Of a stretch of 64,000 bases of DNA, positions 28,722-38,122 are shown piece after piece (the stretch's first letter is position 1; each line of letters begins with the position of its first letter). This DNA is from Tessaracoccus sp. SD287. Lineage in GTDB: Bacteria > Actinomycetota > Actinomycetes > Propionibacteriales > Propionibacteriaceae. The DNA lies in NCBI RefSeq assembly GCF_017355265.1, contig NZ_JADIJQ010000003.1:62001-126000 (forward strand), given 5' to 3'. The position numbers were made by a program, and so were the translations under genes. Under the pieces are notes generated by a model. It saw only the letters and a program-made list of their open reading frames with translations. It was not told the DNA's origin and made no database searches.

Positions 28722-29387
28722 ATGGCCACCGTGAAGACTCCACAGCCTCCCGCTGCCCCGCGCTACGCGCAGTTGACTCCCTTGGCGAGCCTGGGCAGCG
28801 ACGGCATCGGTGACGACGACGTGGTGCTGGAACTCGAGGTGGCAGACGTCTTCCTGGACGCCCATTCGGTCGAGTTTGCCGAGCTCGGCGAGTGCCACCT
28901 GCGCTCGGGGTCGATGGCCAACTCCAACTGGTACAAGTCGTTGTGGCGTGACCTCCGGTTGGACACCATCGATCTGGCCAATGCCTCCTTCGATCAGGCC
29001 AGTTGGCGTCGACTCTCACTGCAGGGCTGTCGGCTGACCGGCCTGGAACTGTCCGACTCGACGCTGGAGGACCTGGACTTCCACCATGGGGTGCTGGACG
29101 AGGCCAACTTCCGGATGGCGTCCCTGCGGCGGGTGCGCTTCGATGGCACCCGGATGGCTGGCGTCGACCTCTCCAATGCGCGGGCCGTCGACGTGGCCTT
29201 CATCGACTGTGACCTGACCGGGGCCCACTTCGACCATTTCCGGGCCGAGCGGGTCCGCTTCGAGAACTGCCGACTGGACGGTGTGCAGGGGGTCACCGGT
29301 CTGCGCGGGTCCACCATCAGCACCCTCGACCTGATGGAGCTGACGACTCAGCTCGCCGCGGCCCTGGGCATCACGCTGGAGGCGTGA
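28722..29387 (+). CDS. Pentapeptide-repeat protein
   Basis: 221 residues. From about 75 to 190 the sequence follows the A(D/N)LxX five-residue rhythm with a central Leu or Phe (for example LANAS FDQAS, TGLEL SDSTL EDLDF, DEANF RMASL RRVRF, TGAHF DHFRA ERVRF ENCRL), which folds as a right-handed quadrilateral beta-helix. The 70 residues before it are unassigned. Such proteins can mimic DNA (MfpA/Qnr bind gyrase) but most have no known role; nothing here shows gyrase binding. Its 3' end overlaps the convergent aroB by 17 bases. Confidence 0.88.
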   Translation: MATVKTPQPPAAPRYAQLTPLASLGSDGIGDDDVVLELEVADVFLDAHSVEFAELGECHLRSGSMANSNWYKSLWRDLRLDTIDLANASFDQASWRRLSLQGCRLTGLELSDSTLEDLDFHHGVLDEANFRMASLRRVRFDGTRMAGVDLSNARAVDVAFIDCDLTGAHFDHFRAERVRFENCRLDGVQGVTGLRGSTISTLDLMELTTQLAAALGITLEA

Positions 29388-30447
29388 GCGCCGCGAAGCA
29401 CTCCTCGAGCAGCGCCTCGTCGGGGGCATCAATGATGGAAACCCGGCCCACCTCGGGCAGGCCGACGAAGCGCAGCGTGTTTCCGCGGGTCTTCTTGTCC
29501 AGGCTCATCGCGGCCCGCAGCGGTGCCCAGTCGCCCTGGTAGGTGGTGGGCAACTGGACACTGGCCAGGCTCTCGCGCTGCTGGTCGACGACCGTGGGGT
29601 CCAGCCCAAGGGCACGGCGGGACAGTTCGGCGGCGAAGACCATGCCGACGCTGATCGCCTCGCCGTGGCGCCACTCGAACTGGTGCACCTTTTCAATGGC
29701 GTGGCCCAGGGTGTGGCCGTAGTTGAGCGCCTCACGTCCGACCCGGGTGCCGGTGGAGGTCGCCTCGAACAGGTCACCCGCGACGGTCTCCGCCTTGACG
29801 GCCACCGCGCGCCGCACCAGTTCGGCAAACCGCAACGAGGCTGGGTTGACCGCATCCTCGGGATCCTGACTGACCAGTTCGAGGATCCGTGGGTCGGCAA
29901 TGAAGCCGCACTTGATGACCTCCCCCAGTCCGGCGCGGACGTCGACCTCGGGCAGGCTGAGCAGCAGGTCCAGATCGCACAACACTGCGCGGGGCTCGTG
30001 GAAGGCACCGACCAGGTTCTTGCCGGCGGCGATGTTGATGCCGGTCTTGCCGCCGACGGCCGCGTCGACCATGCCGAGCACCGTGGTGGGCACCGAGATG
30101 AAATCGATGCCGCGCAGCCAGGTGGCCGCCACGAACCCGGCCAGGTCGGTGGTCGCTCCCCCACCCACGCCGATGACCAGGTCGTTGCGGGTGAAGCCGG
30201 CCGCTGCCAGCGCGTCCCAGCACGACATCAGGGTCGCCGCCGTCTTCGCCTCCTCGGCGGCCGGCACCTCCAGCAGCAGCGGTTGGGGCACCTGCTGGGC
30301 GATCAGGTGGGCCTGGTCGGAGAGCACCGCCGGGTGGATGATGGCGGTCCGGGTGGCGTCGCCGAGCAACTCGGGCAGCCGCTCCAGTGCACCGGGGACG
30401 ATGTGCACCTGGTAGGGCTTGGCGGTGCGGACCTCGATCGTGCTCAC
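29371..30447 (-). CDS. aroB: 3-dehydroquinate synthase
   Basis: Second shikimate-pathway step: cyclises DAHP to 3-dehydroquinate using NAD and zinc. 358 residues with NAD-binding VIGVGGGATTDLAGFVAATW (about 101-120), the substrate and metal region PTTVLGMVDAAVGGKTGIN (about 129-147) and the zinc-binding LNYGHTLGHAIE (about 244-255). GTG 30447 overlaps the aroK stop by 4 bases. Last gene of the aroE-aroC-aroK-aroB run. Confidence 0.97.
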   Translation of the reverse strand: MSTIEVRTAKPYQVHIVPGALERLPELLGDATRTAIIHPAVLSDQAHLIAQQVPQPLLLEVPAAEEAKTAATLMSCWDALAAAGFTRNDLVIGVGGGATTDLAGFVAATWLRGIDFISVPTTVLGMVDAAVGGKTGINIAAGKNLVGAFHEPRAVLCDLDLLLSLPEVDVRAGLGEVIKCGFIADPRILELVSQDPEDAVNPASLRFAELVRRAVAVKAETVAGDLFEATSTGTRVGREALNYGHTLGHAIEKVHQFEWRHGEAISVGMVFAAELSRRALGLDPTVVDQQRESLASVQLPTTYQGDWAPLRAAMSLDKKTRGNTLRFVGLPEVGRVSIIDAPDEALLEECFAALTPPA

Positions 30448-30953
30448 GCCCGGTCCTCGGCGGCGAGCCGCAGGATCAGCTGGTCGACGATTTCGTCGGG
30501 TTTCAGCGCCGAGGTGTCAATGATGATGTCCGCGACCTCACGATAGAAGGGTTCGCGCTCGACGAGCAGCCGTTCGAGGTTCTTGCGCACGTCGCCCAGC
30601 AGCAGCGGACGCATCACGTTCATGCCGACCCGACGGGTGGCGTGGGTGATGGACACCTGCAGCCAGCACACGGTGTGATCGGCCAGCGCCGCGCGAATGT
30701 CGGGGTTGAGCACTGCCCCACCGCCCAGACTGACCACGGCTGGCTGCTTGATCAACGCCAGGGTCGCATCAGCCTCCATCCGGCGGAATGCGTCCTCGCC
30801 GTCGTCGACGAAGATCTCACCGATGCGCTTTCCGGTGTTCTCCTCGATGGCGGCATCGACGTCAATGAAGGGCACCCCCACCCGCTCGGCCAGCGCGCGG
30901 CCCACGGTGGACTTGCCGGAGGCCGGTGCCCCCACCATCACCAGGACGCTCAT
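30444..30953 (-). CDS. aroK: Shikimate kinase
   Basis: Phosphorylates shikimate at O3. 169 residues with P-loop GAPASGKST (8-16), shikimate-binding Asp and Arg in DVDAAIEENTG and FRRMEAD, and the GGG strand SLGGGAVL (about 75). The lid arginine appears in RPLLLGDVRKNL. ATG 30953 shares one base with the aroC stop (TGATG); an in-frame GTG at 30956 is also possible. Confidence 0.97.
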   Translation of the reverse strand: MSVLVMVGAPASGKSTVGRALAERVGVPFIDVDAAIEENTGKRIGEIFVDDGEDAFRRMEADATLALIKQPAVVSLGGGAVLNPDIRAALADHTVCWLQVSITHATRRVGMNVMRPLLLGDVRKNLERLLVEREPFYREVADIIIDTSALKPDEIVDQLILRLAAEDRA

Positions 30954-32245
30954 CACTCGTCCCCTGCTGCCGGGTGCCCGGCGGCGACGCCGCCCTCGGC
31001 CAGGGTCGCGGTGCGCAGGTCCTCGTCCACCACGCCCCCGATGCCAAGGTGCCGTTCCTTGACCGCCGCCAGGTAGGACTCCAGGTTGCGGCGGGTCTCC
31101 CCCAGCGAGTCGCCGCCGAACTTCTCCAGGGCGGCCTCGGCGAGCACCAGGGCGACCATGGCCTCGGCCACCACCCCGGCGGCGGGGACCGCGCAGACGT
31201 CGCTGCGCTGGTGGTGGGCGCTGCCCGGTTCGCCGGTGCGCACGTCGATGGTGCGCAGGGCACGCGGGATGGTCGAGATGGGCTTCATGGCGGCCCGGAC
31301 GCGCAGCGTCTCACCGGTGCTCATGCCGCCCTCGGTGCCACCAGAGTGCCCCGACAACCGTCGGACGCCTCCGTCGGTGCCCACGATCTCGTCCTGCGCC
31401 TTCGATCCGCGGGTGCGGGCCAGGTCGAAACCGTCACCAAGTTCCACACCCTTGATGGCCTGGATGCCCATCATGGCACCGGCCAGTCGGGCGTCCAGGC
31501 GACGATCGCCCTGGCTGTGCGAGCCCAGCCCCGGCGGCAGTCCCCAGGCCAGCACCTCGACGACGCCACCCATGGTGTCGCCCTCCTTCTGGCAGGTCTC
31601 GACCTCGGCCAGCATCAGGGCCGAGGTGGCGGGGTCGGCGCAGCGCAGGTCGTCGGCGTCGATGCGGTCGCGGTCGGCGAAACCCAGTTCGGCGGCGATC
31701 CGACGCTGTTGGTCTGCGGGCACCGCGACGGGGCCAAGCTCGACGACGTGGCTGAGGATGGTGATCCCGAAGGCCTGCTGCAGAAAGGCCTTGGCGATGG
31801 TGCCCAGGGCCACCCGGGCAGCGGTCTCCCGGGCCGAGGCGCGTTCGAGGATGGGCCGGGCCTCGTCGAAGTCGTACTTCTGCATGCCGGCCAGGTCGGC
31901 GTGACCCGGCCGCGGGCGGGTGAGCGGCGCATTGCGTGCCAACGTCGCGAGTTCGTCCTCGCTGACCTCGGCGGGGTTCATCACCTGTTCCCACTTGGGC
32001 CACTCGGTGTTGCCGATCATGATGGCGATGGGCGAGCCCAGGGTTTCGCCGTGGCGCAGCCCCGTCAGCAGCGTCACCTCGTCGGCCTCGAACTTCATCC
32101 GGGCCCCGCGCCCGACGCCGAGGCGGCGGCGCCGCAGTTCGTCGGCGACCTGCTCGCGGTCGACCCGGACGTGGGCCGGAATGCCCTCGATGGTGGCGAC
32201 CAGCGCCTGTCCGTGGGATTCGCCGGCTGTCAGGTATCGAAGCAT
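30953..32245 (-). CDS. aroC: Chorismate synthase
   Basis: Last shikimate step, EPSP to chorismate with reduced FMN. About 430 residues from ATG 32245: [17 protein letters not shown] (about 8-24), [19 protein letters not shown] (about 39-57), [17 protein letters not shown] (about 113-129) and [12 protein letters not shown] (about 141-152). Slightly long for the family because of a C-terminal extension ending [11 protein letters not shown]. Open frame upstream to 32338 is discarded. A CAGACT hexamer 7 nt before the ATG might be a weak internal promoter; otherwise it follows aroE by 13 nt. Confidence 0.96.
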   Translation of the reverse strand: MLRYLTAGESHGQALVATIEGIPAHVRVDREQVADELRRRRLGVGRGARMKFEADEVTLLTGLRHGETLGSPIAIMIGNTEWPKWEQVMNPAEVSEDELATLARNAPLTRPRPGHADLAGMQKYDFDEARPILERASARETAARVALGTIAKAFLQQAFGITILSHVVELGPVAVPADQQRRIAAELGFADRDRIDADDLRCADPATSALMLAEVETCQKEGDTMGGVVEVLAWGLPPGLGSHSQGDRRLDARLAGAMMGIQAIKGVELGDGFDLARTRGSKAQDEIVGTDGGVRRLSGHSGGTEGGMSTGETLRVRAAMKPISTIPRALRTIDVRTGEPGSAHHQRSDVCAVPAAGVVAEAMVALVLAEAALEKFGGDSLGETRRNLESYLAAVKERHLGIGGVVDEDLRTATLAEGGVAAGHPAAGDE

Positions 32246-32258
32246 GTCTGCCAGTCTG

Positions 32259-33101
32259 TCAGACTCCGCCGTTGGCGCTGCGCCGTGACCGCCGCGCGAG
32301 CTCCGCCCGGCCGGCGTCGAGCAACGTGGCGAGGTCAATGTCGAGTCCGGTCATCAGCCGCACCTGGTCGACCGCCTGGCCGGCCAGCAGGTGCAGGCCC
32401 GACAGGATCGGGGTGCCGGTCTGCTCGGCGGCCTCGCCCAGCGGCGTCGGCCACGGGTCGTAGACCGCGTCGAAGAGCAGCTCGGCGGTGGCGGCCAGAC
32501 GCAGGGCATGGTCAGCGATGCCCGTGGTCGGGACCGTCGACAGCAGCAGGTCCGTCCGGGGCGGGGTGGCAGTCAGGGGCAGGACGTCGACAGCGACACC
32601 GACGGCGGCACCGAGGTCGACCATGCCGGCCGCGCGCTCGGGGCGACGGGCCAGCACCGTCGCCGACTGGGCACCCAGCCGGGCCGCGCCGACCAGGCCT
32701 GAACGGGCGGTGGCGCCATTGCCCACGATGGTGACGGTCCGGACGCCCTCACGGCGCAAACCGACGGCATTGACCACCCCGGCGACGTCGGTGTTGTGCA
32801 CGCTCGGGTGCGGGCCCAGCAGCAGGGTGTTGCCGGCGCCGGTGAGGGTGACGACCTCATCGGGGTGACCGAAGGCGATGATCGCCTCCTTGTGGGGCAT
32901 GGTGACGCTGAGCCCGCGCCAGTTGCCGTCCAGGCCAGCCACGAAGCCGGCCAGATCGTCGGGGGTGACGTCGTGCCACTCGTAGTCCCAGTCCAGCCCC
33001 AACGCGGCGTAGGCGGCCCGGTGCATGACCGGCGACAGCGAGTGGTGGGCGGGATGTCCGATCACACCACAAGTGCGGTCGGCGCCGAACGGACTGCTCA
33101 C
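32259..33101 (-). CDS. aroE: Shikimate dehydrogenase
   Basis: Reduces 3-dehydroshikimate to shikimate with NADPH. From GTG 33101 it has 280 residues: substrate serines Ser21 and Ser23 (HSLSPVMH), catalytic Lys71 (SVTMPHK) and Asp105 (NTDVAG), and a Rossmann loop VGNGATA (125-131) that departs slightly from the usual GAGGA. The C-terminal helix has [16 protein letters not shown]. The long open frame upstream overlaps mltG and is rejected. Start choice rests on AGGCGG upstream and alignment of the first strand ([11 protein letters not shown]). Confidence 0.93.
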   Translation of the reverse strand: MSSPFGADRTCGVIGHPAHHSLSPVMHRAAYAALGLDWDYEWHDVTPDDLAGFVAGLDGNWRGLSVTMPHKEAIIAFGHPDEVVTLTGAGNTLLLGPHPSVHNTDVAGVVNAVGLRREGVRTVTIVGNGATARSGLVGAARLGAQSATVLARRPERAAGMVDLGAAVGVAVDVLPLTATPPRTDLLLSTVPTTGIADHALRLAATAELLFDAVYDPWPTPLGEAAEQTGTPILSGLHLLAGQAVDQVRLMTGLDIDLATLLDAGRAELARRSRRSANGGV

Positions 33102-33117
33102 TGCCGCCTGTCCCCGA

Positions 33118-34230
33118 TCAGCACTCGCCCGGGTTGGCCTGGCACCAGGCCTGGAACTTGGCGACGTTGCGCTGGTGCTCCTCGAAGGTCTTGGCGAACG
33201 CGTTCTCGCCGGTGCTCGGGTCGACCACCACGAAGTACAGGAAGTCATGGGAGGCCGGGTTCAGCGCGGCGGCCAGCGCCTTCTGTCCGGGGTTGGAGAT
33301 GGGACCCGGAGGCAGCCCCTTCACCTTGTAGGTGTTGTACGGGTGGTCGGTGGCCCGTTCCGCATCGGTCGTGGTCAACCGGCCCTTGACATTGAGGGCG
33401 TACATCACCGTGGAGTCCATCTGCAGCGGCATGCCGGCCTTGAGGCGGTTCATGATGACCCCGGTCACCATGGGCAGTTCCTCGTCACGCACCTCCTTCT
33501 CGGCGATGGAGGCGATGGTCAGCACCTGCAGCGGGGTGAGGTTGAGGGACTTGGCGCGGTCGGCGAAGTTGAGCTCGGTGGTGACCTTGGTGAATTGGGC
33601 CACCTGCGCGGTCATCAACTCGGTGGCAGTGGGGCTGTCGTCGACCTCGTAGGTCTCGGGGTAGAGGAATCCCTCAGCCTTGTTGCCTGCCCAGGCCGGC
33701 AGGCCCAGGCTCTTCGGGTTCTTGCCCAGTGCCTCCAGGTCGGCCTGCTTGATCTGGGGAATGGCCTTGGTCACCAGTGGCCATTGGTCGCTCATCCGCA
33801 GACCCTCGGGGATGGTCACCATGATCCTGATCACCTTGGTGGGGTCGGACAGGATCGCGGCGGCCTCTGCCGCGGGCATCTGCTTGTGCAGGGGGAAGCG
33901 TCCGGCCTGGAAGGTGGCGTCGGGTCCGAGCTTGGCCACGGCGCTGTCCCACGACTTCTTGGACTTGATGATGTCCTCGTCGACCAGCATCAGCCCGATC
34001 TCGCTGACCGACGCTCCCTTGGGCACGGCGAACTGCACCGGTTCGCCCTGCACGGTGAGGTAGTCGTCCTCGGACTTGAAGTCGAGGTAGGCATTGCGCA
34101 CCGTGCGGTACCCCACCCAGGCGATGGTGACCAGGATGGCGATGCTCAGCAGCACCGCGAAGGCGCTCTTGGCGTGGTACAGGATCTTCTTCCAGTTGGG
34201 ACCCTGGTTCTCAACGAACAGTCCGCTCAC
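33118..34230 (-). CDS. mltG: Endolytic murein transglycosylase
   Basis: Cleaves nascent glycan strands at the membrane to set peptidoglycan chain length. 370 residues: cytoplasmic start, one transmembrane helix (about 22-44, AFAVLLSIAILVTIAWVGY), then a LysM-like region and the YceG catalytic domain with the Glu in ASIAEKEVRDEE (about 240) and GLPPGPISNPG (about 308-318). GTG start overlaps the ruvX stop by 4 bases, placing it in alaS-ruvX-mltG-aroE. Confidence 0.93.
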   Translation of the reverse strand: MSGLFVENQGPNWKKILYHAKSAFAVLLSIAILVTIAWVGYRTVRNAYLDFKSEDDYLTVQGEPVQFAVPKGASVSEIGLMLVDEDIIKSKKSWDSAVAKLGPDATFQAGRFPLHKQMPAAEAAAILSDPTKVIRIMVTIPEGLRMSDQWPLVTKAIPQIKQADLEALGKNPKSLGLPAWAGNKAEGFLYPETYEVDDSPTATELMTAQVAQFTKVTTELNFADRAKSLNLTPLQVLTIASIAEKEVRDEELPMVTGVIMNRLKAGMPLQMDSTVMYALNVKGRLTTTDAERATDHPYNTYKVKGLPPGPISNPGQKALAAALNPASHDFLYFVVVDPSTGENAFAKTFEEHQRNVAKFQAWCQANPGEC

Positions 34231-34688
34231 TCTTGCCTCCTGGGTGGTGGTCCGCCGCGTCGACGAGATTCCAGTGCATGTTCAAGGATGCCGACTGCCG
34301 CCATCTGGTCAATGATCCCGCGCCGCGCACGGGAGTCCTTTCCCGCCGCAGCCAGCTTACGTGTGGCCTCGGCAGTGCTCATCCGCTCGTCGACCAGCAC
34401 CACCGGGACGGGGCTGATGGCTGCCTCGAGGTCGGCCAGGACGGCCCGGAGCCCGTCGACGGCCGGGCCCTCCTGGCCGGACAGGTTGCGCGGCCAGCCG
34501 AAGACGACCTCGACGGGGTCGTACTCGGCGACCAGGGCCAGGATTCGCCGCAGCGGCTGGTCCTTGGCGTTGACGGTCTCGACCGGGTAGGCCAGCACCC
34601 CGTCCGGGTCACAGGCCGCGACGCCGATGCGCGCCTTGCCCCAGTCCAGGGCAAGGCGCACACCACGGTCGTCGGACAGTGCGTTCAA
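34227..34688 (-). CDS. ruvX: Putative pre-16S rRNA nuclease (YqgF/RuvX)
   Basis: RNase H-like fold enzyme implicated in 16S rRNA 5'-end maturation and recombination. 153 residues: first-strand Asp in LALDWGKARIGVA (about 12-24), VVFGWPRNLSGQEGPA (about 61-76), VVLVDERMSTAEA (about 96-108) with the second acidic cluster, and SRARRGIIDQMAA. The start is TTG 34688, overlapping the alaS stop (TTGA). Confidence 0.93.
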   Translation of the reverse strand: MNALSDDRGVRLALDWGKARIGVAACDPDGVLAYPVETVNAKDQPLRRILALVAEYDPVEVVFGWPRNLSGQEGPAVDGLRAVLADLEAAISPVPVVLVDERMSTAEATRKLAAAGKDSRARRGIIDQMAAVGILEHALESRRRGGPPPRRQE

Positions 34689-37336
34689 CGTGCCGCCAGG
34701 TCGGACTCAATGACCGCCAGCGCGGGCTGGGCACCGCTGGCGTCGGTGCCGCCACCCTGGGCCAGGTCGTCCTTGCCGCCACCCTTGCCGCCCAGCAGCG
34801 GCGCGGCCAGACCGACCAGGGCGCCGGCCTTGATGCCGGCATCACGGGCGGCCTGGGTGGTGGCCACCACGATCGCGGGCTTCTCGGTGGTGCCGCCGAC
34901 CAGCGCGATGACGGCAGCGCGGTCGGCGATGCGTCCCCGCAGGTCGGTGGCCAGGGTGCGCAGGTCACCGGCAGCGACACCCTCGAGGTGCTTGCCGACC
35001 AGCAGGACCGGCCCGACGGTGCGTGCCGAGTCGATGATCTCACCGGCGCTGGCCGCCAGCTGCTGGGCCTTGAGGTCGGCGATCTGCCGCTCGGCGTCCT
35101 TGAGTTGGGCCACGAGCTTCTCGACCCGGTCGCTCAGCTGGTCGGGCTGCACCTTGAGGATGCTGGCCAGACCGCTGACCAGGGCACGCTCACCGGCCAG
35201 GTGGTTGAAGGCGTCGCCGCTGACCAGTGCCTCGACGCGTCGGGTTCCCGAGCCGATGGACTGCTCCCCCAGCAGGGTCAGCATGCCGATCTCGCTGGTG
35301 CGGGTGACGTGGGTGCCGCCGCACAGTTCGCGGCTCCACGGCCCGGCCAGTTCGACCATGCGGACCACCGGCGGGTACTTCTCACCGAACATGGCCATCG
35401 CGCCAAGCGCCTTGGCCTCGTCCAGCTTCATCTGGGTGTCGGTGACCTCGAAGTTGTCGCGGATCGCGATGTTGGCACGTTCCTCGATCTCGGACTTCAG
35501 AGCGTCGGACAGCCCGTGCTGGGCCGAGAAGTCGAAGCGCAGGTAGCCCGGCTTGTTGTACGAGCCGGCCTGGGTGGCGTTCTTGCCGACCAGTTCGCGC
35601 AGCGCCGCGTGGATGATGTGGGTCGCGGTGTGGGCCTGGCTGGCGGCCACCCGGTTGGCACCGTCGACCTGGGCCAGCACCTCGTCGCCGACGACCAGGT
35701 CGCCGGTGGCCTCGACCGAGTGGACGACCAGGCCGGGCACCGGACGCTGCACGTCGACCACGTCCAGCGCGAACCCGCCCGCCTCCAGGGTGCCGATGTC
35801 GGCATCCTGCCCGCCGGATTCGGCGTAGAAGGGGGTTTCGTCCAGGACGACCTCGACCACGGCACCTGCCGGAGCGTGGTCGACAAGCTTGCCCTCGTGG
35901 ATGATGCCGCGCACCCGGGTGGGCACGCTCAACTCGGTGTAGCCAAGGAAGGGGGTCTCGCCCTGGTCACGCAGTTCACGGAAGACCTCGGTGCTGACAC
36001 CGGCGGTCTTCTTGGACTTGGCGTCGGCCTTGGCGCGGGTCCGCTGCTCGTTCATGAGCTCGACGAACCGCTCGCGGTCGACGCTGAGGCCCTGCTCCTC
36101 GGCCATCTCCAGGGTCAGGTCGATGGGGAAGCCGTAGGTGTCGTGCAGTTGGAAGGCCTGCTCGCCGCTGACGGTGCTCAACTTCTGCTCGCGCACCTGC
36201 TTCACGGCGGTGTCGAACAGTTGGCTGCCCTGGGTCAGGGTGCGCCGGAAGGACTCCTCCTCGGCGGTGGCCACCGACAGGACGCGATCCCACTGGGTGT
36301 CAATGTCGGGGTAGCTGTCGTGCATCAGGTCGCGGCTGATGCCCAGCAGTTCACCAATCACCGGGTCGTGGACGCCCATCAGCCGCATGGCGCGGACGCT
36401 GCGACGCAGCAGTCGGCGCAGCACGTAGCCGCGGGCCTCGTTACCGGGGTTCACACCGTCGGTCATCAACATCAGCGAGCTGCGGATGTGGTCGCCGACC
36501 ACGCGCAGGCGGACGTCGTCCTCGGGGTCGGCGCCGTAGGTCCTGCCCGCCATCTCGCCGGCCCGCGCAATGACGGGGAAGACCTGGTCGGTCTCGTACA
36601 TGTTGCCGACGCCCTGCAGCAGGTAGGCGACCCGCTCCAGACCCATGCCGGTGTCAATGTTCTTGCTGGGCAGGGGTCGCAGCACGTCGAAGTCGTCCTT
36701 GGCGCGCACGGCCGAGAGTTCCTCGGTCTGGAAGACCAGGTTCCAGATCTCCAGGAAGCGGTCCTCGTCGGCCTCGGGACCACCGTCGGGCCCGAACTCG
36801 GGGCCGCGGTCAATGTAGATCTCCGAGCAGGGGCCGCCCGGGCCGGGGATGCCCATGTGCCAGTAGTTGTCCTTGAGCCCACGCATCTGGATGTGCTCGC
36901 TGGGCACGCCCACCTTGCGCCACATGTCGACGGTCTCCTCGTCCCCGTGCAGGGCGGTGACCCACACCTTGTCGGGGTCGAAACCGTAGCCACCGTGGTG
37001 CTGCTCGGTGGTGACCAGTTCCCAGGCGTACTCGATCGCCTCGGCCTTGAAGTAGTCACCGAACGCGAAGTTGCCGTTCATCTGGAAGAAGGTGCCGTGG
37101 CGGGTCGTCCGGCCGACCTCCTCGATGTCCAGGGTGCGCACGCACTTCTGGACGCTGGCGGCCCGCGCGTACGGGGCGGCCTCCTCACCGGTGTAGTACG
37201 CCTTGAACGGCACCATGCCTGCGTTGACGAACAGCAGGGTGGGGTCGTTGTAGAGCAACGATGCGCTGGGCACGATCGTGTGTCCCTTGGACTCGAAGTA
37301 GTCCAGGAAGCGGCGTCCGACGTCGGCGGCCTTCAT
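34685..37336 (-). CDS. alaS: Alanyl-tRNA synthetase
   Basis: 883 residues from ATG 37336, which has AGAGG 7 nt upstream. Class II aminoacylation domain (AADVGRRFLDYFESKGH, about 3-19; MVPFKAYYTGEE), tRNA-recognition middle part, the editing domain with zinc ligands in HTATHIIHAAL (about 568) and CGGTHVTRTSE (about 665), and the C-terminal oligomerisation domain ending with GGGKGGGKDD. An upstream open frame to 37618 lacks similarity and is dropped. TAAGCT near 37399 is a possible -10. Confidence 0.97.
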   Translation of the reverse strand: MKAADVGRRFLDYFESKGHTIVPSASLLYNDPTLLFVNAGMVPFKAYYTGEEAAPYARAASVQKCVRTLDIEEVGRTTRHGTFFQMNGNFAFGDYFKAEAIEYAWELVTTEQHHGGYGFDPDKVWVTALHGDEETVDMWRKVGVPSEHIQMRGLKDNYWHMGIPGPGGPCSEIYIDRGPEFGPDGGPEADEDRFLEIWNLVFQTEELSAVRAKDDFDVLRPLPSKNIDTGMGLERVAYLLQGVGNMYETDQVFPVIARAGEMAGRTYGADPEDDVRLRVVGDHIRSSLMLMTDGVNPGNEARGYVLRRLLRRSVRAMRLMGVHDPVIGELLGISRDLMHDSYPDIDTQWDRVLSVATAEEESFRRTLTQGSQLFDTAVKQVREQKLSTVSGEQAFQLHDTYGFPIDLTLEMAEEQGLSVDRERFVELMNEQRTRAKADAKSKKTAGVSTEVFRELRDQGETPFLGYTELSVPTRVRGIIHEGKLVDHAPAGAVVEVVLDETPFYAESGGQDADIGTLEAGGFALDVVDVQRPVPGLVVHSVEATGDLVVGDEVLAQVDGANRVAASQAHTATHIIHAALRELVGKNATQAGSYNKPGYLRFDFSAQHGLSDALKSEIEERANIAIRDNFEVTDTQMKLDEAKALGAMAMFGEKYPPVVRMVELAGPWSRELCGGTHVTRTSEIGMLTLLGEQSIGSGTRRVEALVSGDAFNHLAGERALVSGLASILKVQPDQLSDRVEKLVAQLKDAERQIADLKAQQLAASAGEIIDSARTVGPVLLVGKHLEGVAAGDLRTLATDLRGRIADRAAVIALVGGTTEKPAIVVATTQAARDAGIKAGALVGLAAPLLGGKGGGKDDLAQGGGTDASGAQPALAVIESDLAAR

Positions 37337-37460
37337 GGTGGATCCTCTGGGTTCGGTGCGAGTGGCCGGCGCAGGCGGCGGCAGCCTCATCCAGCTTAGA
37401 CGCAGCCGCGTGGTGACCTCGCCAAGATTTCTGCCAGGCGCGGCCCGCGCGAGGGATGGG

Positions 37461-37688
37461 TCAGCTCTTCTCCATGCCGAGCTCGGTGCGCAGTTCGTCC
37501 TCGCGCTCGGCCATTGAGTCCTGCACGGTGTGGATGAACTCGCTGACCTGGTCGGCGAGTGAGCCGACCTTCTTGGCGGCCGACTCCTGCAGGTGTTGCG
37601 GGGTGGCCTTCTGGGCAATCTCGCGGCCCTTCACCACCACGAAGACGGTGATGCCGACGCCCAGGGCGAAGAACAGGAACTTGCCCAT
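37461..37688 (-). CDS. Small single-pass membrane protein
   Basis: 75 residues: MGKFLFFALGVGITVFVVV forms one membrane helix (about 3-19), followed by a basic turn (KGREIAQK) and an amphipathic, charged tail likely to be cytosolic. It starts 2 nt after the DUF948 stop, with GAAGG in the end of that gene as ribosome-binding site. The DUF948 gene-small membrane protein pair upstream of alaS is common in actinobacteria. Function unknown. Confidence 0.8.
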   Translation of the reverse strand: MGKFLFFALGVGITVFVVVKGREIAQKATPQHLQESAAKKVGSLADQVSEFIHTVQDSMAEREDELRTELGMEKS

Positions 37689-37690
37689 GC

Positions 37691-38083
37691 TCACTTCACC
37701 TTCTTCACGGGCTTGCCGGACTTGCCCTTGAGGGCATTGCGGACGCCGTAGCTCAGGGCCGCGGTCTTCACCAGCGGACCGCCCAGGGTGGCGGCGAACA
37801 GCTGGCTCATCTGGGCCGCCTGCTCGGCCACGATGGTGGCGTTCGCCGACACCTTCGCAGCGTCCTCGGTCACCAGGGCCAGCTTCGAGATCTCGTTGTT
37901 GGCCTCGGTGACGGTTCCCCGCAACTCCACCAGGATCGGCACCGAGTTGTGGCCCACGTCGCGCACCACCAGCCGGGTCTCCTCCAGCACGCGGCCAAGC
38001 TTGAGCAGCGGCACGGCCAGGAACGCGACCAGTGCGACGGCGGCGATCGCGGCGATCAACGCGGCAATGCTTCCCAGGGACAT
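37691..38083 (-). CDS. DUF948 domain protein
   Basis: 130 residues: an N-terminal membrane helix (about 3-27, rich in Ala, Ile and Val), then a long helical stretch (LEETRLVVRDVGHNSVPILVELRG) typical of DUF948, and a Lys-rich end (KGKSGKPVKKVK). Probably membrane-anchored with a cytosolic coiled coil. GGAG precedes ATG 38083 by 7 nt. Coupled to the next small membrane protein. Role unknown. Confidence 0.85.
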   Translation of the reverse strand: MSLGSIAALIAAIAAVALVAFLAVPLLKLGRVLEETRLVVRDVGHNSVPILVELRGTVTEANNEISKLALVTEDAAKVSANATIVAEQAAQMSQLFAATLGGPLVKTAALSYGVRNALKGKSGKPVKKVK

Positions 38084-38122
38084 GCGGGCTCCGTTCAGGG
38101 GGGACGTCTTGCGTCGCCAACT

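Noticed and set aside
32246-32265. Leaderless promoter of aroC (CAGACT 7 nt before ATG)
   Set aside because: The first base departs from TAnnnT and the hexamer is half of an AGTCTG-T-CAGACT palindrome at the aroE end; kept only as a remark.
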